DNA from: Paraburkholderia sp. C35
GTDB taxonomy: Bacteria > Pseudomonadota > Gammaproteobacteria > Burkholderiales > Burkholderiaceae
DNA: 53,860 bases
Assembly: GCF_003121405.1 (NCBI RefSeq)
Contig: NZ_QBUY01000054.1
Coordinates: 1-53,860, forward strand
Reading direction: 5' to 3'
In this document: positions 35,549 through 44,859 of the stretch, piece by piece
Layout: every line of letters begins with the position of its first letter
Position numbering within the stretch: the first letter of the stretch is position 1
Translations under genes and position numbers: made by a program
Notes under the pieces: model-generated
Seen by the model: the letters and a program-made list of their open reading frames with translations, nothing else
What the model was told of the DNA's origin: nothing
Databases searched by the model: none

Positions 35549-36199
35549 CTTGCCGCCGCCCTTCCCCTTCGCGGCCTTGCCGTCGACCCATTCGGTAATC
35601 GACGCCCACTGTTCCAGATCTTTCTCGACGCGGCTTTTCGCGACATCCCACAGCGTCAGGCCATGCGCCGCCAGCTGCACGTAGTTCTGCGTGTCGCGCA
35701 GATAGCCGAGCACGGGCAAATCCAGCCCTTCGACAAAGCGATGCAGCTGATCCGCCGATTTCGTGCGCGCATCCACCCGCATCCCCACCACGCCGACTTC
35801 GATCGCGCCCTTGCGCACGGCCTTCTCTTTGGCGAGGCGTTCGAGAAATTCCTTGGGCGCGAGGATATCGAAGATAGACGGCTGCAGCGGCACGATCACC
35901 TTGTCCGCCAGCGACAGCGCCACGTTCAGCCGGTTGCCGTGCAGCCCGGCGGGCGTGTCGATCACGGCCTGTTCGAGGCCCTTGGGCGGCTTGACGGGCG
36001 CATCGGGATCGACCTGCCACGTTTCGATGGCCGGCAGCGTTTCCGCCCGCAGATCGAGCCACGCGTGCGCGGACTGCTGCCGGTCGAGGTCGGCGAGCGC
36101 GACCCATTGGCCTTCAGCCGCGAAATAGCCAGCCAGATTGGTCGACAGCGTGCTCTTGCCCACGCCGCCCTTTGGATTCGCCACCACGATCACCGTCAT
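35540..36199 (-). CDS. ParA-family ATPase
   Basis: A 219-residue MinD/ParA-type ATPase. The deviant Walker A KGGVGKST is at 10-17, the Walker A' region reads ADLDRQQSAHAWLDLR, and the Walker B area reads AVIDTPAGLHG. The C-terminus ends in a Lys/Gly-rich tail. ATG at 36199 is supported by GGGAG seven bases upstream and by the motif positions. No ParB gene or parS-like repeats are adjacent, so it is an orphan. It may position a large complex or act in chromosomal partitioning of another cargo. The partner cannot be told from the sequence. Confidence 0.88.
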   Translation of the reverse strand: MTVIVVANPKGGVGKSTLSTNLAGYFAAEGQWVALADLDRQQSAHAWLDLRAETLPAIETWQVDPDAPVKPPKGLEQAVIDTPAGLHGNRLNVALSLADKVIVPLQPSIFDILAPKEFLERLAKEKAVRKGAIEVGVVGMRVDARTKSADQLHRFVEGLDLPVLGYLRDTQNYVQLAAHGLTLWDVAKSRVEKDLEQWASITEWVDGKAAKGKGGGKKD

Positions 36200-36424
36200 G
36201 AATTCTCCCGGGAAGATGGCTGGCACTGCCAGCCGGATTGCCGCTCGACTTCCGGCCTGGCCACGCGCTGCCGCTCGCTGATCGCGCTCGCGGCCGTCGA
36301 TTGCCTGTGCACGCGGCGTGGGCCATTGCTTACAGGCGTTGATAATATCGGCAAAACCCGTCAGGCCGAAGCCCCTACGCGCCTGAGGGACGCTTCCAGC
36401 CCCTTTTTCCCGGAAAACACGACC

Positions 36425-36844
36425 ATGAGCAAACTGCGCAGCGAATACACGATCGAACGGCTTCACGAACGCCAGAAAGGCGCCTTGCCGGGCTTGCTGG
36501 GCGTGCGGGTGCTCGCCCTCGAGGAAGGCACGCTGACAGCCGAGTTGACCGTGCGCAGCGAACTGCTCGCGCCGAACGGCTTCCTGCACGCGGCCACCGT
36601 GATCGGACTCGCCGACACGGCTTGCGGCTATGCATGCCTCGCGCATCTGCCCGAGACCGCGCGCAATTTCACGACCATCGAACTGAAAAGCAATTTCGTC
36701 GGAACGTCGACAGAGGGCACGATCCGCGCTGTCGCGAAGGCCGTGCATCTGGGCCGCAGCACGCAGGTGTGGGATGCGACCGTGACCGCGCCCGACGGCA
36801 AGACGATGGCACTGTTTCGCTGCACGCAAATCGTGCTGTACTGA
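36425..36844 (+). CDS. PaaI-type hotdog-fold thioesterase
   Basis: A 139-residue single hotdog-domain protein of the PaaI/YbgC-like acyl-CoA thioesterase group. The core has LLGVRVLALEEGTLTAELTV, then the active-site helix region LAPNGFLHAATVIGLADTACGYAC, and TTIELKSNFVGTSTEG. The acyl substrate is not predictable. The ATG at 36425 is chosen because the hotdog homology begins soon after. It is divergent from the ParA-like gene across 225 bases (36200-36424) with no other element recognised. Confidence 0.88.
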   Translation: MSKLRSEYTIERLHERQKGALPGLLGVRVLALEEGTLTAELTVRSELLAPNGFLHAATVIGLADTACGYACLAHLPETARNFTTIELKSNFVGTSTEGTIRAVAKAVHLGRSTQVWDATVTAPDGKTMALFRCTQIVLY

Positions 36845-36963
36845 AGAACGGGAACCGGCGAAGCGCGCGCCTGTGACGATTTACGACATTTGCGGCGCAT
36901 CATTCCGATGCCGCCGCAGTATGATCGGACCCGACATCTTCACCGCCGCCGCGCTCCCGCACC

Positions 36964-38634
36964 ATGTCTTCTGCACTACCCGGTTTTCAGGCGGCCTTCG
37001 ACGCCCATCTCGCCGGCCGTCTCGACGAAGCCGAACGCGGTTATCGCCAAACCCTCGAAGCCGATCCGCATCACGCTGACGCGCTGCATCTGCTCGGCGT
37101 GGTGCTGTTGTCGGGCGGCGTATGGGCCGAAGCGGAAGCGCTCATTCGCTGGGCCATTTCCCTGCGCGACGACGCCAGCTTCCACGCCAATCTCGCCGAT
37201 CTGCTGATGAAGCGCCGGCGCATACCGGAAGCCGAAGCGGCGTGCCGCCGCGCTATCGCAATCGACGCGGGCTGCGCGCTCGCGCATTTTCTTCTGGCTG
37301 AGGCCGCGAACGGCGCGGCGAGAGTGGCGGAAGCTGAACAGACCTATCGTCGGGCGATCGCATGCCAGCCTGATCTGATCGCGGCCCACAACAACCTCGG
37401 CACGCTGCTGATGTCCGTCAACCGGCTGGACGAAGCCGTCGCGATGTTCCACTCGGCGCTCGCTGTCGATCCGCACTACATCCACGCGCTATACAACCTC
37501 GGCATGGCGCAGTTGCGCAGCTTGCGGCTGGACGAGGCGGAAACGGCATTTCGGCGCGCGCTCGACGTGCGACCCGATCATCGCGACGCCCTGCACAACC
37601 TTGCGACGACGTACAAGCTCGCGGGCCGTTACGCCGAAGCAGAGCATTGCTATCGGCAGACGCTGGCAAGCCATCCTGACTTCGCCGACGCCCGCTTCAA
37701 CCTCGGCATCCTGCTGCTGATGCTGGGGCGTCTCGATGAAGCGTGGCCGCACGCCGAAGCGCGCTATTCGCCGCAGCGACACCAGAAGCACGTTCCGCCG
37801 CCTTCCGGCACGCCGCAATGGCAAGGCGAGCCGCTCGAAGGCAAGTCGCTGGTGCTGTGGCACGAGCAGGGTTACGGGGATTGCGTCCAGTTCGCGCGCT
37901 ATGCGCCGCTGCTGAAAGCGCGCGGCGTCCGCCATCTGACGCTGATGTGCCCCGAACCGCTCAAACCGCTGATGACAACGCTCGACGGCGTGGACCAGGT
38001 CTGCACGCACACCAGCGAGATCGGACCGAGCGACTACTGGGCGTATCCGATGAGCATGCCCTTGCAGTTCGGCACGACGCTCGACACCATGCCGGCCTCG
38101 TTGCCGTATCTGCAAGCGCTGCCGGAGCGCATCGCGCGTTGGCGTGTACGGCTCGGCACGCAGCCGGGCATCCGGATCGGTCTTGTGTGGAAGGGTTTTG
38201 CCGAGAACGCGCACGACGCCACCCGCTCGCTGCCAGGTCTCGCGCCACTCGCGCCGTTGTGGGACGTGCCCGGCGCAAACTTCTTCAGTCTGCAGAAAGG
38301 CCAGGGTGAAGACGAAGCGGCTGCGCCGCCTGCTGGTCAGCCTATCGTGAACCTTGGCTCAGACATCACCGACTTCGCCGATACAGCAGCCATCATCGCG
38401 CAGCTGGACCTGCTGATTACGGTGGATACGGCGGCCGCCCATGTGGCGGGAGCGCTTGGGAAACCGTGCTGGCTGATGTTGCCGCGCGACTGGACCGACT
38501 GGCGCTGGCTGCTCGAACGCGACGATTCGCCTTGGTATCCGGGCGTGATGCGCCTGTTCAGGCAATCGGATTCACGCGATTGGCCGGACGTGGCCGAACG
38601 TATGGCTCAGACGTTGCGGCAGACTACACACTGA
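36964..38634 (+). CDS. TPR protein with C-terminal glycosyltransferase domain
   Basis: A 556-residue protein. Residues about 5-265 hold seven to eight TPR units, with repeated signatures such as LDEAERGYRQTLEADPHHADALHLLG. Residues about 290-550 resemble a GT9/heptosyltransferase-type GT-B domain, including SLVLWHEQGYGDCVQFARY, GIRIGLVWKG and the donor-site region DLLITVDTAAAHVAGALGKPCW. Such TPR-GT proteins often modify proteins or surface glycans; the acceptor is unknown. No sugar-nucleotide genes are adjacent. A GC-rich inverted region without a T-run follows the stop, before the convergent doxX gene. Confidence 0.87.
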   Translation: MSSALPGFQAAFDAHLAGRLDEAERGYRQTLEADPHHADALHLLGVVLLSGGVWAEAEALIRWAISLRDDASFHANLADLLMKRRRIPEAEAACRRAIAIDAGCALAHFLLAEAANGAARVAEAEQTYRRAIACQPDLIAAHNNLGTLLMSVNRLDEAVAMFHSALAVDPHYIHALYNLGMAQLRSLRLDEAETAFRRALDVRPDHRDALHNLATTYKLAGRYAEAEHCYRQTLASHPDFADARFNLGILLLMLGRLDEAWPHAEARYSPQRHQKHVPPPSGTPQWQGEPLEGKSLVLWHEQGYGDCVQFARYAPLLKARGVRHLTLMCPEPLKPLMTTLDGVDQVCTHTSEIGPSDYWAYPMSMPLQFGTTLDTMPASLPYLQALPERIARWRVRLGTQPGIRIGLVWKGFAENAHDATRSLPGLAPLAPLWDVPGANFFSLQKGQGEDEAAAPPAGQPIVNLGSDITDFADTAAIIAQLDLLITVDTAAAHVAGALGKPCWLMLPRDWTDWRWLLERDDSPWYPGVMRLFRQSDSRDWPDVAERMAQTLRQTTH

Positions 38635-38688
38635 CCGGGCGGGCAGGCATGCCGCCTCGCCCGCTCGGTGCTTCCTTGAATCCGGCGA

Positions 38689-39123
38689 TCAGGCCGGCTT
38701 GCGCGCCTGGCCGATCGACGCAGCCTTCACGCCGCCCACCGCAAACAGCCCTTCGCCCAGCAGCGATTGCACGACCAGCGTGACCGCCCAGAACGCCGGA
38801 TATTCCCAGCCGCCGTGCGGCGACGCGAAGCCCCAGCCGTTCGGCAGATGCACCGACATCGCGCCGAGCATGAACGGCAGCAGCACCAGCGCGACCCAGC
38901 GGACCTGCACGCCAAGCAGCAGCGCGATGCCGCCGAACAGTTCCACGAAAGCCGTCAGATAGCCAAGCCAGCCCGGATAACCAATCGACTGGAAGAATTG
39001 CGCCGTGCCCGGCAGCGTGAAAACGAAGATCTTCTGCAGGCTATGCGCGAGGTACAGCACGCCTAGCGCGACGCGCAGGATCGTGGCGGCCAGATCGGCT
39101 TTGTTGACGGCGGTCGGATTCAT
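38689..39123 (-). CDS. DoxX-family membrane protein
   Basis: A 144-residue inner-membrane protein with four predicted transmembrane helices. The family pattern is seen in LGVLYLAHSLQKIFVF at the N-terminus, then the YLTAFVELFGGIALLLGVQVRWVALVLLPFMLGAM block and a C-terminal hydrophobic segment (AFWAVTLVVQSLLGEGLFAV). DoxX-like proteins are linked to oxidative or thiol stress in some species; nothing here narrows the role. The 121 bases upstream (39124-39244), toward cobQ, hold its promoter. Confidence 0.88.
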   Translation of the reverse strand: MNPTAVNKADLAATILRVALGVLYLAHSLQKIFVFTLPGTAQFFQSIGYPGWLGYLTAFVELFGGIALLLGVQVRWVALVLLPFMLGAMSVHLPNGWGFASPHGGWEYPAFWAVTLVVQSLLGEGLFAVGGVKAASIGQARKPA

Positions 39124-39244
39124 GTCGGTTCCTCAGATCGGGGGTGACAGCGCGAAGTGCGCCGTCGATGGAACGGACTTTATTCGAACCCATGCGTGAG
39201 AAAAACTGCGCTATCGGCTTAGATTAATTCTCAACAAGAACGAA

Positions 39245-40768
39245 TCAACTGACAGCCGCCCACAACCGTTTCAGATCGAGATGTTCGGCGTAGGTATCGG
39301 CGAGACGGTCCAGCGACGCTTCACGCAGCGCCGGGTAGTCGATTGCCTCGGCATCGTCGAGTCCCGCCCAGGCGAGCAAGGCGGCGCACGCTGCGGGCGT
39401 GTCGAACAGACCATGCACGTAGGTCGCGAGAATCTGGCCGTCGGTGGAACGGGCGCCGTCGGGGCGCATGTTGCCTGCTTCGTCGACAAGCATCAGCGCG
39501 GGTGTATCGAGCGCTGGACCTTGCGTTTCGCCCATGTGAATCTCGTAACCCGCGACCTCCGCCGATCCGCCGGCAAGGCGCCCCGTCACGTTCTTGAGGG
39601 TCTTTTCGCGCGTGAGCGTGGTCGAGAAGTCGAGCCAGCCGAGTCCGGCCACCGTCGCGGGCGGCCCTTCGACGCCATATGGATCTGCAACCTCGCGTCC
39701 GAGCATCTGCATGCCGCCGCAAATGCCGATCACGCGGCCGCCGTAACGCAGATGCCGCTGCAGCACGGCATCCCAACCCTGCGTACGCAAAAACGCAAGA
39801 TCGCCCTGCACGTTCTTCGAGCCGGGCAGGATGATCAGGTCGGCGGGCGGCGGCGTGCTGCCCGCGCGCACATAGTGAAAATCGACTTGAGGATGCGCGC
39901 GCAACGCATCGAAGTCCGTGTGATTGCTGATATGCGGCAGCACGGGCACCACCACGCGCAGCACGTCGGCCCCGCTCGCGCCGGACGCACGGAGTTCGCG
40001 CGGCAACATGTCTTCAGCATCGAGCGTGAGGCCGTGCAGATACGGTATGACGCCAAGCACCGGCTTGCCCGTCTTCGCTTCGAGCCAGTCGAGCCCTGGC
40101 TGCAACAGGCTCACGTCACCGCGAAAACGGTTGATCACAAAGCCGCGCACCCGCGCCTGCTCGCTCTCCGACAGACACGCCAGCGTGCCCGTCAAATGCG
40201 CGAACACGCCGCCGCGATCGATGTCGGCCACCAGCACGACAGGGCAATCCACGGCTTCCGCAAAACCCATGTTGGCGATGTCGCGATCGCGCAGATTGAC
40301 TTCGGCGGGACTGCCCGCTCCTTCGACGAAGATCGTGTCATACGATGCTTTCAGCCGCGCATACGACTCCAGCACCGCTTCGAACGCAACGGGCTTGTAG
40401 TCGTGATACGCACGCGCATCGAGATTCATGCGCGCCTTGCCGTGGATGATCACCTGCGCGCCGCGGTCGCTGGTCGGCTTGAGCAGCACGGGGTTGAGAT
40501 CGGTATGCGCATCGATGCCCGCGGCCACTGCCTGCAACGCCTGTGCACGCCCGATCTCGCCGCCGTCGACCGTGACCGCGCTGTTGAGCGCCATGTTCTG
40601 CGGCTTGAACGGCGCGACCCGCGCGCCCGCGCGCCGCGCGAGACGGCACAAGCCGGCGACCAGCGTGCTCTTGCCCGCATCGGATGTGGTGCCCTGAATC
40701 ATCAGCGTGCCGCGCGGCATGTCGGGCGAGTCAGACGGAACAGCGGGAAAGGAAGACACAGTGGCCAC
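39245..40768 (-). CDS. cobQ: Cobyric acid synthase
   Basis: Glutamine-dependent amidation of cobyrinic acid a,c-diamide at the b, d, e and g side chains. The N-terminal dethiobiotin-synthetase-like domain has the P-loop GTTSDAGKSTLVAGL. The glutamine amidotransferase domain has the nucleophile Cys350 in GICGGMQMLG. Length of 507 residues is usual. The start is GTG at 40768; an ATG at 40720 that starts nearer to the P-loop is also possible, and neither has a clear ribosome site. It is divergent from cobU across 91 bases, with no riboswitch in that gap. Confidence 0.95.
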   Translation of the reverse strand: MATVSSFPAVPSDSPDMPRGTLMIQGTTSDAGKSTLVAGLCRLARRAGARVAPFKPQNMALNSAVTVDGGEIGRAQALQAVAAGIDAHTDLNPVLLKPTSDRGAQVIIHGKARMNLDARAYHDYKPVAFEAVLESYARLKASYDTIFVEGAGSPAEVNLRDRDIANMGFAEAVDCPVVLVADIDRGGVFAHLTGTLACLSESEQARVRGFVINRFRGDVSLLQPGLDWLEAKTGKPVLGVIPYLHGLTLDAEDMLPRELRASGASGADVLRVVVPVLPHISNHTDFDALRAHPQVDFHYVRAGSTPPPADLIILPGSKNVQGDLAFLRTQGWDAVLQRHLRYGGRVIGICGGMQMLGREVADPYGVEGPPATVAGLGWLDFSTTLTREKTLKNVTGRLAGGSAEVAGYEIHMGETQGPALDTPALMLVDEAGNMRPDGARSTDGQILATYVHGLFDTPAACAALLAWAGLDDAEAIDYPALREASLDRLADTYAEHLDLKRLWAAVS

Positions 40769-40859
40769 GTGTGCGAACAGATCAAGAAAGGTGCAGGCAT
40801 TATCCCATCGCGCTCAAGCGCACGCGCGCTGGCCACAACAGTGCCAGTACAATCACGCG

Positions 40860-41408
40860 ATGATTTCCCGCGACCTCACCTTCGTCCTCGGCGGCGCACG
40901 CTCGGGCAAGAGCCTGCACGCCGAACAGCTCGCGAGCGCGAGCGCTCTGCCCGTGACTTATGTCGCGACTGCACGGATCGGCGACGACGAGTTCGCTGAG
41001 CGTGTCGCGCGTCATCGGGAACGACGGCCCGCGCAATGGGCGCTGCTCGAAGCGCCGCTTGATCTGCCGCAAGCCATCGCGTCAATCGATCAGGCTGGGC
41101 ATTGCATCCTGATCGACTGCCTGACGCTGTGGCTCGCCAACCTGCTCTGCCCTGCCGATGGCTCGCCGCCGCTCGCCGATTATCTCCATCGTTTCACCGC
41201 ACTCGAAATGGCGCTTGCGCAGGCACGCGCGAAGATCATCGTGGTGAGCAACGAGATTGGTCTGGGCGTCGTGCCGCTAGGCGCCGCGACGCGTCTCTAC
41301 GTCGATGAGCTTGGGCGCCTCAACCAGCGCATCGCGGCGATCAGCACGCAAGCGACGATGATGGTCGCGGGCCTGCCCATGCATCTGAAGACTGCGAGCC
41401 GCGCATGA
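40860..41408 (+). CDS. cobU: Adenosylcobinamide kinase / guanylyltransferase
   Basis: A bifunctional enzyme that phosphorylates adenosylcobinamide and adds GMP to make AdoCbi-GDP. The P-loop GGARSGKS is at residues 11-18, with the family segments ATARIGDDEFAERVARHRERRP and LIDCLTLWLANLL. 182 residues is normal (also called cobP). ATG at 40860 is chosen by alignment of the P-loop region. It is the first gene of the plus-strand cobU-cbiB-cobD-btuF operon, and its TGA overlaps the cbiB start. Confidence 0.95.
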   Translation: MISRDLTFVLGGARSGKSLHAEQLASASALPVTYVATARIGDDEFAERVARHRERRPAQWALLEAPLDLPQAIASIDQAGHCILIDCLTLWLANLLCPADGSPPLADYLHRFTALEMALAQARAKIIVVSNEIGLGVVPLGAATRLYVDELGRLNQRIAAISTQATMMVAGLPMHLKTASRA

Positions 41409-42346
41409 TGCTGCTGTCCTTGCCGCTCGTCGCGACACTCGCCACTGCTGCCGTCGCAGTCGACAAATGGCTCGGTGAGCCACAGCACGGGCATCCTCTT
41501 GTGGGTTTCGGCAAACTTGCTGCGAAGATCGAAGGCGCGCTGAACACAGGTCGGCGCGGTCGCCTGTTCGGGATTCTTGCGTGGCTGCTCGCGGTCGCGC
41601 CGCCCGTGCTGATCGCCACATGGCTGGTGCTGACCTTGCCGCTGATCTGGTCGTGCGCATTGCACGTCGCGCTGCTCTACTTCGCGCTCGGCGCACGCAG
41701 CCTGCACGATCACATCGCGCCGATCGGCCGCGCGCTCGCCAAACGCGACCTTGCGCAGGCGCGCGTGTTGACGGCGCGCATCGTGTCGCGCGAAACGTCG
41801 CATGCGGACGAAAGTGCGCTTTCGCGCGCCGCTGTCGAATCCGCGCTGGAAAACGGCAACGACGCGATCTTCGGCGCATTGTTCTGGTTCGCGATTTTTG
41901 GTGGACCGGGCGCGCTGGCGTTCCGTCTTGCCAATACGCTCGACGCGATGTGGGGTTATCGCACGCCGCGCTATCTGCGCTTCGGCTGGGCAGCGGCACG
42001 CTTCGACGACGTGCTCAACTACGTGCCCGCACGCCTGACGGCGTTGAGCTACGCACTGCTCGGCGACACCCGCACGGCCTTGCAATGCTGGCGCGAACAG
42101 GCGCCGCGCTGGGACAGCCCGAACGCCGGGCCGGTGATGGCAGCGGGCGCGGGCAGTCTTAATGTGCTGCTGGGCGGCGCGGCGGTCTATCACGGCGTGA
42201 TAGAACAGCGGCCGACGCTCGGTGCGGGTCATTCGGCCAGCGCGTCGCACATCGAGGCCGCGCTGATCCTCGTTGAACGCAGCATGATTCTGTGGCTCGC
42301 CGCGTTCATCGCGATTGCGCTGCTGAGCGTGCCGTTCCAGAGCTAG
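41405..42346 (+). CDS. cbiB: Adenosylcobinamide-phosphate synthase
   Basis: An inner-membrane enzyme that attaches the aminopropanol (phosphate) arm to adenosylcobyric acid, also known as cobD in some schemes. The conserved N-terminus VDKWLGEPQHGHPLVGFGKL, a hydrophobic stretch near residues 60-100, and the motif VSRETSHADESALSRAAVESALENGNDAIFGALFWF are present. 313 residues is usual. It overlaps cobU by four bases and is followed by the threonine-phosphate decarboxylase gene after three bases. Confidence 0.95.
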   Translation: MMLLSLPLVATLATAAVAVDKWLGEPQHGHPLVGFGKLAAKIEGALNTGRRGRLFGILAWLLAVAPPVLIATWLVLTLPLIWSCALHVALLYFALGARSLHDHIAPIGRALAKRDLAQARVLTARIVSRETSHADESALSRAAVESALENGNDAIFGALFWFAIFGGPGALAFRLANTLDAMWGYRTPRYLRFGWAAARFDDVLNYVPARLTALSYALLGDTRTALQCWREQAPRWDSPNAGPVMAAGAGSLNVLLGGAAVYHGVIEQRPTLGAGHSASASHIEAALILVERSMILWLAAFIAIALLSVPFQS

Positions 42347-42349
42347 ACG

Positions 42350-43351
42350 ATGACGCGAACCATCCAGCACGGCGGCAATCTGCATGAAGCGGCGCGCCGC
42401 TATGACATCCCCTATGACGCGTGGCTCGATCTGTCGACGGGCATCAACCCGCACGGCTATCCCGTGCCGCCCGTTCCCGCCGATGCGTGGCGCCGTTTGC
42501 CCGATAGCGGCGACGGCTTCGCGGAACGCGCGGCGCGTTATTACGGCGCGCCGGATGCAGCGCATGTGTTGCCCGTCGCGGGCAGTCAGGCGGCGATCCG
42601 TGCGCTGCCGCAACTGTTGCGACAGGGCACGGTCGGCATTGCGCCGCTGACGTATGGCGAATACGCGCCAGCGTTTGCGCGTGCGGGACATCGCGTGACG
42701 ACATTAGATGTCACATGTTCAACGTTGCCCGATGACATCACCCATGCCGTGATCGTCAATCCGAACAACCCGACGGCTGACCATCTGCACGCAGCGACCT
42801 TGCTGCAGTGGCATGCAACCTTGAGCCAACGTGGCGGCACGCTGATCGTCGATGAAGCATTCGCCGATGCGATGCCTGCTGAATCGATCGCTGCGCAGAC
42901 GCATCGCGATGGACTCGTGGTGCTGCGCTCGCCCGGCAAGTTCTTTGGTCTCGCAGGGGTGCGCGCGGGCTTTGTGCTGGCGTGCCCTCGCCTGCTTGCG
43001 TCGCTCGACGAAATGCTCGGCGCGTGGACCGTCAGCGGTCCCGCGCGTCATGCCGTGAGTGCCGCATTCGCCGATACGGCATGGCAATCGGCAATGCGTG
43101 CACAACTCGCTCAGGAAAGCGCGCGCCTCGTCGCGCTGTTGCGTACATATGGCTTCATCGTGCATTCGACGCCGCTGTTCGCATGGATCGCCGATGCACG
43201 CGCCGCGCAACTTCATGAAGCCCTCGCGAGGCAAGGCGTCTGGACGCGCTTCTTCGCCGATCCCGCGAGCGTGCGTTTCGGCCTGCCCGCGGCGGAAAGC
43301 GAATGGGCGCGCTTCGAGACCTGCCTGCGTCACGCGATGACGACATCGTAA
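42350..43351 (+). CDS. cobD: Threonine-phosphate decarboxylase
   Basis: A PLP-dependent fold-type I enzyme that makes aminopropanol phosphate from threonine phosphate for CbiB. The start HGGNLHEAARRYDIPYDAWLDLSTGINPHGYP is the family signature. The PLP lysine is Lys197 in RSPGKFFGLAGVRAGF, and VNPNNPTADH is the substrate and cofactor region. 333 residues. Called cobC in the aerobic-pathway naming, where it is easily confused with the phosphatase. It follows cbiB by three bases and precedes btuF by five. Confidence 0.94.
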   Translation: MTRTIQHGGNLHEAARRYDIPYDAWLDLSTGINPHGYPVPPVPADAWRRLPDSGDGFAERAARYYGAPDAAHVLPVAGSQAAIRALPQLLRQGTVGIAPLTYGEYAPAFARAGHRVTTLDVTCSTLPDDITHAVIVNPNNPTADHLHAATLLQWHATLSQRGGTLIVDEAFADAMPAESIAAQTHRDGLVVLRSPGKFFGLAGVRAGFVLACPRLLASLDEMLGAWTVSGPARHAVSAAFADTAWQSAMRAQLAQESARLVALLRTYGFIVHSTPLFAWIADARAAQLHEALARQGVWTRFFADPASVRFGLPAAESEWARFETCLRHAMTTS

Positions 43352-43356
43352 AAACC

Positions 43357-44262
43357 ATGCTCCGTTCACTTCGCATGCTCGCCGCAACGTGCACGTTCGC
43401 CATCGCATCGCACGCGCATGCCGCCATCACCGTCACCGACGACACGGGCGCGACCGTCACGCTCGCGCAGCCCGCACAACGCGTGATCAGCCTCGCGCCG
43501 CATGTCACGGAAATGCTTTACGCAGCAGGAGGCGGCGCGAAAGTGGTCGGCGCGGTGTCGTACAGCGACTATCCGCCCGAAGCGAAACAGCTGCCGCGTG
43601 TCGGCGATAACAAGTCGCTCGATCTCGAACGCATCGTCGCGTTGAAACCGGATCTGATCGTCGTGTGGCGGCATGGCAATGCGCAGCGTCAAATCGAGCA
43701 ACTCCGCGCGCTGCACATTCCGCTTTATTTCAGCGAGCCGCATCACCTCGACGATATTGCCGTGTCGCTGACGAAGCTTGGCGCATTGCTCGGCACGTCG
43801 GCAGCCGCCGATACCGCAGCACGCACGTATCGCGACGAAATCACGAGGCTGCGCAACCGCTATGCAAAGCAGTCGCCTGTCAGCGTGTTCTATCAGGTAT
43901 GGGACGAGCCGTTGATGACGCTCAACGGCGAGCACATGATCAGCGACGTGATCGCGCTATGCGGCGGCCGCAACGTATTTGCGAAGCTCGAACCGCTGGT
44001 GCCGACGGTATCGACGGAAGCGGTGCTTGCCGCCAATCCCGAAGCAATCGTCACGGCTGCGCCCGGCGCGACGCAACCCGACCGCCCGTTGCCATCGCTC
44101 GACAAGTGGAAGGCCTGGCCCAGTATGACGGCCGTGACGCGCAACAACCTGTTCGCCATCGACGGCGATCTGATCAATCGCCCCGCGCCGCGTCTCGCGC
44201 AAGGCGCGGCGCAACTGTGCGAAGACCTCGATACCGCGCGCTCGCACCGCGCCGGTCACTAG
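43357..44262 (+). CDS. btuF: BtuF-like periplasmic cobalamin-binding protein
   Basis: A 301-residue periplasmic binding protein of the helical-backbone (class III) type. A signal peptide ends at HAHA (about residue 23). The mature protein has VISLAPHVTEMLYAAGGGAKVVGAVSYSDYPPEA, LDLERIVALKPDLIVVW and a C-terminal lobe with NRPAPRLAQGAAQL. It would deliver vitamin B12 to the permease encoded on the other strand (btuC-btuD). The location at the end of the plus-strand cob operon is unusual only in being split from its transporter. It converges with cobC; six bases separate the stops. Confidence 0.9.
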   Translation: MLRSLRMLAATCTFAIASHAHAAITVTDDTGATVTLAQPAQRVISLAPHVTEMLYAAGGGAKVVGAVSYSDYPPEAKQLPRVGDNKSLDLERIVALKPDLIVVWRHGNAQRQIEQLRALHIPLYFSEPHHLDDIAVSLTKLGALLGTSAAADTAARTYRDEITRLRNRYAKQSPVSVFYQVWDEPLMTLNGEHMISDVIALCGGRNVFAKLEPLVPTVSTEAVLAANPEAIVTAAPGATQPDRPLPSLDKWKAWPSMTAVTRNNLFAIDGDLINRPAPRLAQGAAQLCEDLDTARSHRAGH

Positions 44263-44268
44263 ACAAAA

Positions 44269-44859
44269 TCAGGCGTTCCAGCGCACCAGCGACCACTGCA
44301 GCGTGTCGTCGTCGCGGCGCAACCAGACGCAACCCGACATATCGATCGACCATGTCAGACAGCGTTGCACCGGCAAGCCGAGCACGATGGCCGCGATCAC
44401 GCGCATCACGCCTGCGTGCGTGACGACATAGGCGGGCGTCAGTTCACGCGTCTGCTGGAACACGTCGAACCATGCACGCACGCGCGTCACGAACTGCTCG
44501 ACGCTCTCGCCGCCATGGGCGCGCGCGCCTTCGAAGTCTTCGGCCCAGCCATCGATCTGCGCGCGGTCGATCGCGTCCCAACGCTGCAGTTCCCATGCAC
44601 CGAAGTCCATCTCTTTGAGGCTGTCGTCGGTGCTGTATGCACAACCGAAATTCGCCGCGAGCGCCGCCGCGACCGTCGCGCAGCGCGTAAGCGGGCTGGA
44701 CAGCAGCACGCGTGGCGCAGGCACCTGCAAGGTGGCGAGACGCACGGCGAGCGCGGCCGCCGACGTCTCCGGCGCATCGGCCAGCGCGACGTCGCTCTGT
44801 CCGTAACACACGCCTTCTTGGACGGAAACAGCCGGGTGTCGTATCAGTACGATATCCAT
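44269..44859 (-). CDS. cobC: Adenosylcobalamin-5'-phosphate phosphatase (histidine phosphatase)
   Basis: A 196-residue histidine phosphatase superfamily protein that would remove the 5'-phosphate of cobalamin phosphate made by CobS. The catalytic motif is LIRHP with His8, the acidic region is DFGAWELQRW, and the second histidine lies in VVTHAGVMRVIA. ATG at 44859 overlaps the cobS end by 16 bases. It is the last gene of the minus-strand operon. An alpha-ribazole phosphatase role is the alternative for this family; context favours cobalamin maturation either way. Confidence 0.9.
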   Translation of the reverse strand: MDIVLIRHPAVSVQEGVCYGQSDVALADAPETSAAALAVRLATLQVPAPRVLLSSPLTRCATVAAALAANFGCAYSTDDSLKEMDFGAWELQRWDAIDRAQIDGWAEDFEGARAHGGESVEQFVTRVRAWFDVFQQTRELTPAYVVTHAGVMRVIAAIVLGLPVQRCLTWSIDMSGCVWLRRDDDTLQWSLVRWNA

